A stretch of 44,535 bases of DNA from a virus: positions 1 through 44,535 of IMG/VR virus record IMGVR_UViG_3300027621_000012; one strand, given 5' to 3'. This document shows positions 24,651 to 30,432 of this stretch, piece by piece (position 1 is the stretch's first letter; each line of letters begins with the position of its first letter). The notes beneath the pieces are model-generated. The model saw nothing but the letters and a program-made list of their open reading frames with translations. It had not been told where the DNA came from and made no database searches. The translations under genes were made by a program, and so were the position numbers.

Positions 24651-25040
24651 TCAGGAGATATTCAGGCCAGCGCCTGGAGCGGTGCTGGTGGCTGTGGCTT
24701 GGTTGATGCGCAGGCCGGCCTTGCCTTTGACAGGTGCGGGCCCACGGTTGCCGGCCACCGTTGGCGCAGCTGCTGATTTCTCGGGAGGGGGAGGACCGAT
24801 CAGTTGGGCCAGCCGGGCCGCCTGGGCAGACGTGTTGTCGGCCAGGAGCTTCCTCTGCTCCACTCCTTTGGTCATCGCGCCCTGCTGTTCAGCGATGGCA
24901 GCGTTGAGTTTCTGTTGCATCAAGCTGCTGGCGCCGTTCATCGACTGCTCGATGGCGGACTTCTGCAGATTGAACTGGTTGTTGTAGGCGCCGTAGTCGG
25001 GGACGGTGATCGTCGCCGGGCTGCCTCCACCGCCACACAT
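24651..25040 (-). CDS. Minor virion protein, gp6.7/gp7.3-like paralogue 1 (129 aa)
   Basis: Starts MCGGGGSPATITVPDYGAYN and ends GLRINQATATSTAPGAGLNI. It has a helical centre (NLQKSAIEQSMNGASSLMQQ...). Its ATG overlaps the stop of the 63-aa gene (TGATG). Same family as the next two genes by the MC-Gly N-terminus and the paired GLRI/GLNI C-terminal motifs. Confidence 0.7.
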   Translation of the reverse strand: MCGGGGSPATITVPDYGAYNNQFNLQKSAIEQSMNGASSLMQQKLNAAIAEQQGAMTKGVEQRKLLADNTSAQAARLAQLIGPPPPEKSAAAPTVAGNRGPAPVKGKAGLRINQATATSTAPGAGLNIS

Positions 25041-25231
25041 CAGCTTGCCTCCAAGGAAAGAACGCCTTCTTCTTGCTCAGTGAACTTGGCTTCCACGAAC
25101 CGCGCAACAGAGGCCTGGCCCGCACGGAACCAAACCTCCTTCTCGCTCCAGCTCAGATCAGCAGACCGCTCTGGGTACTGAGCCGATAGCGCAAGCACCA
25201 GGGCTTTGTTGATCGGTGGGAAGTAAGCCAC
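25040..25231 (-). CDS. Small protein at the head of the structural operon (63 aa)
   Basis: GTG start at 25231 (MAYFPPINKALVLALSAQYP), ending ..FTEQEEGVLSLEAS. Soluble and helical with a conserved-looking WFRAGQASVARFVEAKFTEQ segment. The first 74 bases overlap the 3' end of the exonuclease frame, and a promoter motif lies immediately before the start, so it is probably the first gene of the late head operon. Small genes are also common before T7 gene 8. No function recognised. Confidence 0.65.
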   Translation of the reverse strand: MAYFPPINKALVLALSAQYPERSADLSWSEKEVWFRAGQASVARFVEAKFTEQEEGVLSLEAS

Positions 25232-25979
25232 TCTCCGGGGTCGTATGTCCCTCTAAGGCTACCGGGGGGTTCCATAGGATCGCCCGCTGCTTCTCGAAGT
25301 CGTACTCACCTACCCGCAGGATGCGAGCACAGCGGGCCATCTGCAGGGCAAAGTCAGCGCCCAGCTCGGCCTTCTCGTAAGCGGCCAGCACGGCGCTCCA
25401 CAGCTCCTGCTCAGTGCTGCGGCCAGCCAAGACCTTCCCTGCAGCAACGGGTCCGACCTTGGGGCAGCCGGGGTAGCCGTCTGTTGCATCGCCCGTCAGG
25501 GCCTGGCTGTAGAAGGACAGGTCAGCTTGCTGCTGGGTGATTTCCACCACCCCTTCGTCGCCCAGGTGCAGGCCAGCGATGGTCTTCAAGTCCTTGTCCT
25601 TGGTGACGATGATGTCTCCGGCCTCGTACTGGATGCCCAGCACGTCATCGCCTTCCACGTTGGCCAGCTTGGTTGAGGGCCAGGTGGCAGCCGCCCATTC
25701 TTTCAGGGCCTTGTAGCCAGCAGCCCGTCGGGTCTTCTTCCGGTTGGACTTGTACTGCCGGTAGACGCCATAGCGAAAGTTGGTGGAATCGCCGAAGGCC
25801 AGGTGGATGTCGTGGTCCGGCATGATCTCCTTGATCCTGTTGATCTCCCCCTCGAACACGGTCTTGGCATCGGAGATCCGGCAGAGGTAGGTCCAGGCGT
25901 CGGGGCTGAACTCGACCTCAAACTCGGCGCCAACGGCTGCCCGGTAGAGGTAAATCTCAGCGTCAATCAGGGCTTTCAT
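25158..25979 (-). CDS. 6: 5'-3' exonuclease, T7 gp6-like (273 aa)
   Basis: FEN/PIN-type nuclease: MKALIDAEIYLYRA (first metal Asp), YKSNRKKTR (arch), VEGDDVLGIQ and IIVTKDKDL (metal-binding Asp clusters), and a helix-hairpin-helix GDATDGYPGCPKVG near residue 175-190. T7 gp6 degrades host DNA, removes primer RNA and acts in recombination. The last about 25 residues lie over the late promoter and the start of the 63-aa gene, so the tail may be weakly constrained. The start overlaps the upstream gene by 17 bases. Confidence 0.9.
   Translation of the reverse strand: MKALIDAEIYLYRAAVGAEFEVEFSPDAWTYLCRISDAKTVFEGEINRIKEIMPDHDIHLAFGDSTNFRYGVYRQYKSNRKKTRRAAGYKALKEWAAATWPSTKLANVEGDDVLGIQYEAGDIIVTKDKDLKTIAGLHLGDEGVVEITQQQADLSFYSQALTGDATDGYPGCPKVGPVAAGKVLAGRSTEQELWSAVLAAYEKAELGADFALQMARCARILRVGEYDFEKQRAILWNPPVALEGHTTPESGLLPTDQQSPGACAIGSVPRAVC
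25231..25249 (-). promoter_or_regulatory. Candidate phage promoter before the structural operon
   Basis: Minus strand GACATACGACCCCGGAGAG, ending at the GTG start of the 63-aa gene, inside the 3' end of the exonuclease frame. It shares TACGACCCCGGA with the site at 12542-12561. ATACGAC also recalls the upstream part of the T7 promoter, perhaps by chance. Confidence 0.45.
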
Positions 25980-26403
25980 GGTTGGCTTCCTTTTGGGTGT
26001 AGCAGTTGCATTTCTTGGCCTCCCTGTAGCCGCTCTTTAGGCACTCAGGGAAGCCGAAGCCGCATAGGCCGTTGTCGTTCAGGTGCAAGCAGCTGCGGCA
26101 TGAGCGTGGCGGCGCTGGAGGGTCCGGGCCGATGGGCCCCTTGGTCTTCTTCTTGGTCTTCGGCAAGTGATACCTGATGCCACCCTTGTGCCCAGGCTTA
26201 GGGATGACTTGAAGGTCATTGTCCTGGCCTGCCCATGCCTTCCAGTTCACGATCCTGCTGATGCAGGACACGGTTACCTCAAGATCACGGGCAATCTGAG
26301 AAGCGGAGACTCCATCACAGAGGTGCAGCAACCGGATCTCGCGCACGGTCTTGCTATCGAAGGAGGAGTTTGGGTTGGCCATCCCGTAGCGGGGGAAGCT
26401 CAT
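25963..26403 (-). CDS. DNA-binding protein: helix-turn-helix plus Cys cluster (up to 146 aa)
   Basis: Residues about 15-52 form a homeodomain-like helix-turn-helix (VREIRLLHLCDGVSASQIAR then DLEVTVSCISRIVNWKAW). A basic, Pro-rich linker (KTKKKTKGPIGPDPPAPPRS) leads to a Cys cluster CRSCLHLN..LCGFGFPEC...CNC, a probable zinc site. It lies between the RlpA-like gene and the exonuclease with overlaps at both ends. An ATG at 26382 (MANPNSS) is an alternative start. It may be a regulator or recombination accessory; no HNH nuclease motif is present. Confidence 0.7.
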   Translation of the reverse strand: MSFPRYGMANPNSSFDSKTVREIRLLHLCDGVSASQIARDLEVTVSCISRIVNWKAWAGQDNDLQVIPKPGHKGGIRYHLPKTKKKTKGPIGPDPPAPPRSCRSCLHLNDNGLCGFGFPECLKSGYREAKKCNCYTQKEANHESPD

Positions 26404-26720
26404 CAGTAAGAAATCCTCACTTTTGCTACCCCATCAAGGGGGACATGTAAGCGATAAGCGGCACCTGCTGACAGGTCGATGCTGTTGCAGTCGCAGCGGT
26501 CACGGATCGGCACAACCAACGACCGGCCGGCATGGGTGACGCGGACCAGGGTTCCGCATTTGATGAAGGCATGTGCTGCCGACAGGCCCCAATGCCGATA
26601 CGGTTTTCCCGTGCAGTAGTCAGGCTGGCCGTTGAAGTCCGGGTGATAGACCGTGGCAGTGACGGTGCGGGCCTGGGCTGGAGCGGTGAGCATCGCCAGC
26701 AGTAGGAGGAATCGCCTCAT
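26403..26720 (-). CDS. Exported RlpA-like double-psi beta-barrel protein (105 aa)
   Basis: The ATG at 26720 gives a clean signal peptide (MRRFLLLLAMLTAPAQA, cleavage after AQA) and overlaps the DUF3310 stop as ATGA; the longer frame from 26765 is rejected. The mature part has T.YHP........G......A....KCGTLVRVTH and VPIRDRCDCNSIDLSAGAAY, the pattern of RlpA/expansin-type barrels (RDR...IDLS). Two to four Cys could form disulfides in the periplasm. RlpA proteins bind or cleave peptidoglycan glycan strands, so an accessory lysis or wall-remodelling role is inferred. It is unusual among early/replication genes. Confidence 0.72.
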   Translation of the reverse strand: MRRFLLLLAMLTAPAQARTVTATVYHPDFNGQPDYCTGKPYRHWGLSAAHAFIKCGTLVRVTHAGRSLVVPIRDRCDCNSIDLSAGAAYRLHVPLDGVAKVRISY

Positions 26721-26956
26721 TCGGCCTCCCCCTCGGTGCGCTCGATGATGCGGTTCAAATACCACTCAGCCTTCAGTAGATCCTGCCGGCGGTTGCCTGA
26801 CTCCTTGTAGTCAGCCCTCCAGATGTACTTGATGACATTGCCCTTGCAGTAAGCAGCGAAGCCATAGGGGCCCAGCGCTGCTTCAATCGCTTGGATGCAC
26901 TCGATGTCTCCGTGGGTCTTGTAGTGGGGAGGGTTGTTGACCAGATCAATCGGCAT
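26717..26956 (-). CDS. DUF3310 family protein (79 aa)
   Basis: From the ATG at 26956 the protein reads MPIDLVNNPPHYKTHGDIEC...KGNVIKYIWRADYK...DLLKAEWYLNRI, matching the common phage DUF3310 pattern (VN.P.HY....IECI..I......F..GN.IKYI.R.......DL.KA.WYL). The family is frequent in replication regions of phages, and its biochemical role is unknown. The start overlaps the upstream gene by 11 bases and the stop overlaps rlpA-like by 4. Confidence 0.88.
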   Translation of the reverse strand: MPIDLVNNPPHYKTHGDIECIQAIEAALGPYGFAAYCKGNVIKYIWRADYKESGNRRQDLLKAEWYLNRIIERTEGEAE

Positions 26957-27119
26957 CGGTGTTCTCCTGTTCGGTTTGCTGGAATGTTGTGGCCATGTAG
27001 CTCTCCCAGAGACCCGTGTAGACCCCGTGCAGGGGATGTCCTGAGTCGTGGCGGCCGTCGTCGGCATAAAGCTGTTCGAGCTTGTCCTGACGGGCCTGGT
27101 CTTCGTTGAAGTCAGTCAT
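26946..27119 (-). CDS. Small hypothetical protein (57 aa)
   Basis: The ATG at 27119 (MTDFNEDQARQDKLEQLYAD) overlaps the upstream stop as ATGA. Acidic, with DGRHDSGHPLHGVYTGLWES in the middle; the His/Asp-rich part has no recognised motif. Start choice rests on operon coupling; the frame extends to 27203. Confidence 0.6.
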   Translation of the reverse strand: MTDFNEDQARQDKLEQLYADDGRHDSGHPLHGVYTGLWESYMATTFQQTEQENTDAD

Positions 27120-27343
27120 TTGAGGATTTCGACCTGGGATCCAGGCCAGCGATTGGTTGCATAAAGCAGGGCAGCTTTTCGATTGGGCGCCTGGGTGACC
27201 CACTTCATTGGCTTGTAGCCAGACTTGTGGACCATCAAGGTGAACTCCTTGGTCTTCTCGCCCTTGCTGGGCCGGCTTTGACCGGGCCCAATGATCGGGC
27301 TGTATTCGTCAGGGGTGAGCGGTGCGCCGAAGATGAATGGCAT
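27116..27343 (-). CDS. Small hypothetical protein (75 aa)
   Basis: The ATG at 27343 (MPFIFGAPLTPDEYSPIIGP) overlaps the upstream stop as TGATG. The second half, KEFTLMVHKSGYKPMKWVTQ..NRKAALLYATNRWPGSQVEI, looks like a small alpha/beta domain. Not recognised. It is part of the run of small genes in the slot where T7-like phages carry DNA polymerase. Confidence 0.6.
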   Translation of the reverse strand: MPFIFGAPLTPDEYSPIIGPGQSRPSKGEKTKEFTLMVHKSGYKPMKWVTQAPNRKAALLYATNRWPGSQVEILK

Positions 27344-27564
27344 CAGTTGCCTTCCGCTTCGAGAATCCAGTGCAGGTGCCGGATGCCACCGTCCCACCAC
27401 ATTGCCCTGGCGTTGTCGCCTTCGGTAAAAGCAATGTTGTAGTTCTGGTAGGCATCAGCCAGCATCCTGTTAATCGTGTCTCGATCAACGTCAATCGGCT
27501 TCCTTTTCAGCGCTTGGCTTGATGTTACGGACATCGTAAACTCGGACGATTCTGGTGTCAGCAT
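27343..27564 (-). CDS. Small hypothetical protein (up to 73 aa)
   Basis: The ATG at 27564 has a usable ribosome site (TTGGAAGC, 4-8 bases upstream) but overlaps the upstream gene by 74 bases; the ATG at 27534 (MSVTSSQALKRKPIDVDRDT) is the alternative. The C-terminal half (NRMLADAYQNYNIAFTEGDN..AMWWDGGIRHLHWILE) is helical with conserved-looking aromatics. No family recognised. Confidence 0.55.
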   Translation of the reverse strand: MLTPESSEFTMSVTSSQALKRKPIDVDRDTINRMLADAYQNYNIAFTEGDNARAMWWDGGIRHLHWILEAEGN

Positions 27565-27682
27565 TTTGCTTCCAAATTACTGTGATTGAATTGGATGAAA
27601 TGACGCGGATCGTGCCCTTCCTCCAGCCGTTGGCCGTATAGAAGCTCACCGCCTGATGGGGCTTGAAGTCGGAGAAGTTCAC
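27491..27682 (-). CDS. Small hypothetical protein with SH3-like pattern (63 aa)
   Basis: MNFSDFKPHQAVSFYTANGW then KGTIRVISSNSITVIWKQN and DVRNIKP give the alternating strand pattern of a small SH3/Tudor-like barrel. The ATG overlaps the primase-helicase stop (ATGA). A nucleic-acid- or protein-binding accessory of replication is possible, but unproved. Confidence 0.55.
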   Translation of the reverse strand: MNFSDFKPHQAVSFYTANGWRKGTIRVISSNSITVIWKQNADTRIVRVYDVRNIKPSAEKEAD

Positions 27683-29265
27683 CAGGTCAACCCCGGCTCA
27701 CTCCAGGTCTGCTGCATCTGCTGGGTGTCCTCAGTGAAGATGAAGCTCCCGGCATAACCCTGACGGCCCAGCATCCTGTTTTTCAGGCAGTAGCTGTGGG
27801 TCTCCTGGCTGCCACGCTTGCGACCCAGGGCCCAGATCGTGTCGGCCAGCTGGACGATGGAATGGCTGCCTCTTATGTCGTGGAGCTCAGGGACGCCACC
27901 GTCCTCCATGTTCTTGTCCTTACTAGATCCACGGTTGAGGTGATTGATCGCCACCACCGTGCATTTAGTAGCGGCAATAAAAGAGCGGATCTTGGTGACC
28001 ATGGCATCCAGGTGGCGGGTGTCCTGGGCCAGGCCGCTGCCGATGATCGTTAGGTGGTCAAGGAACAGGAACTCACAGCCCAGGGAGCGGACCATGTAGC
28101 TCATGCGCTGCAGGATCACCTGCTCGTCCAAGGAACCGAAGTGATCGAACAGCTCCAGCGAGCCAGAGCCGGTGACGAACTTGTCAGCAGCGGCGATCCG
28201 CTCCATCTGCTCGTCAGTGATTCCGGCGTAGCTCTCGCGGGCATGAAGCTGGACCCCGGCGGCCAGGCCAACGAAGCGGAAGATCGCCTCCTCGACTGTT
28301 TCCTCCAGACCAATCCAGCCAACCTTGTGCCCCCGTTCCATCAACCCCAGGGCCAGGGCCCGGGCGAAGGTGGTCTTGCCAACTCCTGAACCAGCAACCA
28401 GGACGATCAGCTGGTTGTCATAGAAGGGGGCCTTCTGGTTCCAGAACTCAAACGCGCAGGGTGTTGCCTTGCGGGTGGGTGGCTTGAGTGCCAGGCCCTG
28501 GTATTCGCGGGCAGCCTTGATGCCGTCTGGCCTGATCTCCTTGGCGGCCTGAATGGCCTCCCGGACAGCCATCGAACCCAGCTCCTGCAGGGTGTCGTTC
28601 GCATCCTTGCGGGGGAACATCACCCGGCGGACCTTGCCCGACTCGAACAGGCCGACGATCGCCTTGGCCGCAGCCTCTCCTGGCTCGTCCATGTCGGTGG
28701 CGACATAGATGGTCTGGAACTGCAGGTAGAAATCCAGCTGGTCCTTGATGAACTTGCCGGCGGACTGGGCCCCATTGGGGACTGAGATCCCGATGACCTT
28801 GCCGCTTGTGCCCTGGGTGATTGAAGGGGCATCGAGCTCCCCTTCGCAGATAGCAACTGCGGTGTGGTGGGCCGGGTTGGCCAAGTGGGCGCCGAAACCT
28901 GTTACGGCTTTGGCATCGCCAACCCAGCTGATCTTCTTCTCGTCGGTGCGGGTCTTGCGGGCCACCACCTGGCCGCCCTTGTCGCGGTAGCTGAAGACAA
29001 CTGCCCCATCGACCCGGCCGATGCCGTACTGCTCCAAGGTCCTGGCATCGATGCCGCGGTAAGGGGCCTGCCAGGGGGTTAGATCAAGGTCTCTCATTGG
29101 TCGAACGCGCTCCCTGGTGGGAGGCTTTTCAACGGATGGGTCCTTGGTGTAGGTCTGACAAACGAAGCAGTAGCTGTGCGGTTTTGGAGCGCCATAGAGC
29201 GCAAGACCGTCAGAGCTGCCACAAGCAGGACAAGCACAATGCCCGAGGAATCCTTCGTCACTCAT
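27679..29265 (-). CDS. 4: Primase-helicase, T7 gp4-like (528 aa)
   Basis: Full-length bifunctional type. The N-terminal zinc finger has Cys12, Cys15, Cys33, Cys36 (CPAC...CFVC); the TOPRIM region includes ICEGELDAPS and YVATDMDEPGEAA; the RecA-like hexameric helicase has the Walker A GSGVGKTT, then LFLDHL (Walker B) and INHLNRG. T7 gp4 is 566 aa. The zinc finger suggests it can prime. The start at 29265 (ATGAGTGA) overlaps the zinc-ribbon stop and has GGAGG 4 bases upstream; an ATG at 29277 is possible. It unwinds and primes DNA, but no cognate DNA polymerase is found next to it. Confidence 0.94.
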   Translation of the reverse strand: MSDEGFLGHCACPACGSSDGLALYGAPKPHSYCFVCQTYTKDPSVEKPPTRERVRPMRDLDLTPWQAPYRGIDARTLEQYGIGRVDGAVVFSYRDKGGQVVARKTRTDEKKISWVGDAKAVTGFGAHLANPAHHTAVAICEGELDAPSITQGTSGKVIGISVPNGAQSAGKFIKDQLDFYLQFQTIYVATDMDEPGEAAAKAIVGLFESGKVRRVMFPRKDANDTLQELGSMAVREAIQAAKEIRPDGIKAAREYQGLALKPPTRKATPCAFEFWNQKAPFYDNQLIVLVAGSGVGKTTFARALALGLMERGHKVGWIGLEETVEEAIFRFVGLAAGVQLHARESYAGITDEQMERIAAADKFVTGSGSLELFDHFGSLDEQVILQRMSYMVRSLGCEFLFLDHLTIIGSGLAQDTRHLDAMVTKIRSFIAATKCTVVAINHLNRGSSKDKNMEDGGVPELHDIRGSHSIVQLADTIWALGRKRGSQETHSYCLKNRMLGRQGYAGSFIFTEDTQQMQQTWSEPGLTW

Positions 29266-29452
29266 CTCCCTCCGCATATGGGTGGGGCTGCTCGATCATT
29301 CCCTGCTTGCTGCCAGAGAAAAGGACGTACTTCTCCTGTGACGTGAAGGACTGGTTGCAGCTTTTGCAGAATCGCCAGCGCCAGTTGATGCCGTTGCGCA
29401 TCTTGGTGTCAAACACCCGCGTCTCTGACGATCCGCAATGCGGACACTTCAT
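29258..29452 (-). CDS. Zinc-ribbon protein, NrdR-type finger (64 aa)
   Basis: The ATG at 29452 overlaps the RusA stop (ATGA). Sequence MKCPHCGSSETRVFDTKMRN...RRFCKSCNQSFTSQE-like: two CxxC pairs (CPHC, CKSC) and T.V.DT....WRWRFC..C...F.S.E match the N-terminal zinc ribbon of NrdR, but the ATP-cone is absent. Such short ribbons are common phage nucleic-acid-binding proteins. Role unknown. Confidence 0.75.
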   Translation of the reverse strand: MKCPHCGSSETRVFDTKMRNGINWRWRFCKSCNQSFTSQEKYVLFSGSKQGMIEQPHPYAEGDE

Positions 29453-29814
29453 GATTCCTCCCAGATAATTTTGATGTAAATGCGGGCTTCTTTGATCGAG
29501 GCCTTGGACCACCTGGCGGCGATCGCTGGGATAACCAACACGCAGTCGTCTTTCCAGACCAGGCCATTGCCGGCATCAAGAACAGCGCCGACCCGGTTAT
29601 CCAGGTCTCCACGGGCAGGGCCCTTGAAGGAGAAGATCAGGCAGTTGATCTTGGTGAGCGGGGGGAGGGTCCACCATTCGCCCATCACTGCCCGAACCCC
29701 GTTCTTCCAGTCGACGTAAACCTTGTCCATGTAGGGCCTGGCCCGGCTCATCGTTGAGCGGGGCCTGGGCTTGGACATGGGCCGAAAGGGCAGCACCAGG
29801 TCAGCTGTCCGCAT
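29449..29814 (-). CDS. RusA-like Holliday junction resolvase (121 aa)
   Basis: Matches the RusA family: PF.P.SKPRPR near the N-terminus, YM..VY..WK, then GDLDNRVGAVLDAGNGLVWKDD with the paired Asp residues of the active site (DLDN, DD). About 120 aa is the normal family length. It takes the place of T7 gp3 (endonuclease I), which resolves branched DNA before packaging. The ATG is adjacent to the SSB stop (TGATG-type junction at 29814). Confidence 0.88.
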   Translation of the reverse strand: MRTADLVLPFRPMSKPRPRSTMSRARPYMDKVYVDWKNGVRAVMGEWWTLPPLTKINCLIFSFKGPARGDLDNRVGAVLDAGNGLVWKDDCVLVIPAIAARWSKASIKEARIYIKIIWEES

Positions 29815-30356
29815 CAGAAGGGACAGGCCTGAGCAAATCCGCCTTCCACTACGTCAAAGACGTTGCTGGCATCGCGGCTGGGCGCTTCCACCAGGTCGAC
29901 GATCATTGCGGCCCGGGGCTGGAAGGTCATCCCATTGCCGGTGGGGGTCTGCCAGCCGTAGATGTCGAACGCCACGATCACCTTGGAGCCGTTTCCGATC
30001 TCGACAGTCCGGTCCCAGGGGGTCTTCCTGGAATCCATCAGGGTCGGGCCAGCGCTTTTGTTGCCGTCCTTGTAGGTGAACTCAGGCAGCTTGAACTTGA
30101 CCACCGTGCGCTCTGCGGGCTTGTCCTTGTCAGCGCCCCAGGGGAAGGCATGGGTGTTCTTCTTGGTGATGCCGTGGATCACGGCGTACTGGTCCTCCAT
30201 CTCAGCCAGCCAGGCCTGGTGCTCTGAGTTGGCGTTATCGAGCAGCAGCTCACAGCTGTAGGCCAGGGGCTTGGTCTCGTCGAACTGCTTGCGAGCTTCG
30301 AGGAGCTTGCACCAGCGAATTTCGGCCAGGGGGGTCTTAATCAGTTCCTTCGCCAT
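29814..30356 (-). CDS. 2.5: Single-stranded DNA-binding protein, T7 gp2.5-like (180 aa)
   Basis: MAKELIKTPLAEIRWCKLLE, PLAYSCELLLDN, AFPWGADKD, ..VKFKLPEFTYKDGN and a final Phe follow the pattern of podoviral gp2.5-type SSBs, whose C-terminal aromatic residue is essential. Here the tail is EGGFAQACPF, less acidic than T7. It coats ssDNA and coordinates helicase and, in T7, polymerase. It lies directly after RNA polymerase, as in cyanopodoviruses, with its own promoter-like motif upstream. Confidence 0.85.
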   Translation of the reverse strand: MAKELIKTPLAEIRWCKLLEARKQFDETKPLAYSCELLLDNANSEHQAWLAEMEDQYAVIHGITKKNTHAFPWGADKDKPAERTVVKFKLPEFTYKDGNKSAGPTLMDSRKTPWDRTVEIGNGSKVIVAFDIYGWQTPTGNGMTFQPRAAMIVDLVEAPSRDASNVFDVVEGGFAQACPF

Positions 30357-30400
30357 GGGCGGCGGGCTGGTTCGTGGGACCCCAGCAATTTATCGCTGTC

Positions 30401-30417
30401 CTACGACCTCGTAAAGG
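30401..30417 (-). promoter_or_regulatory. Candidate phage promoter between RNA polymerase and SSB genes
   Basis: Minus strand CCTTTACGAGGTCGTAG(GAC), fitting ACG-N4-CGTAG-x-AC like the late copies. The core TACGAGGTCGTA is an inverted repeat, so the plus strand (CTACGACCTCGTAAAGG) also fits. It lies 45 bases before the SSB ATG. Confidence 0.5.
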
Positions 30418-30432
30418 TCTAGCTGGTAAGTC

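Noticed and set aside
26388-26400. CCCCCGCTACGGG near the start of the helix-turn-helix gene as a further promoter copy
   Set aside because: The half-site order is inverted (CGCTACG), it is within the first codons and lacks CGTAG.
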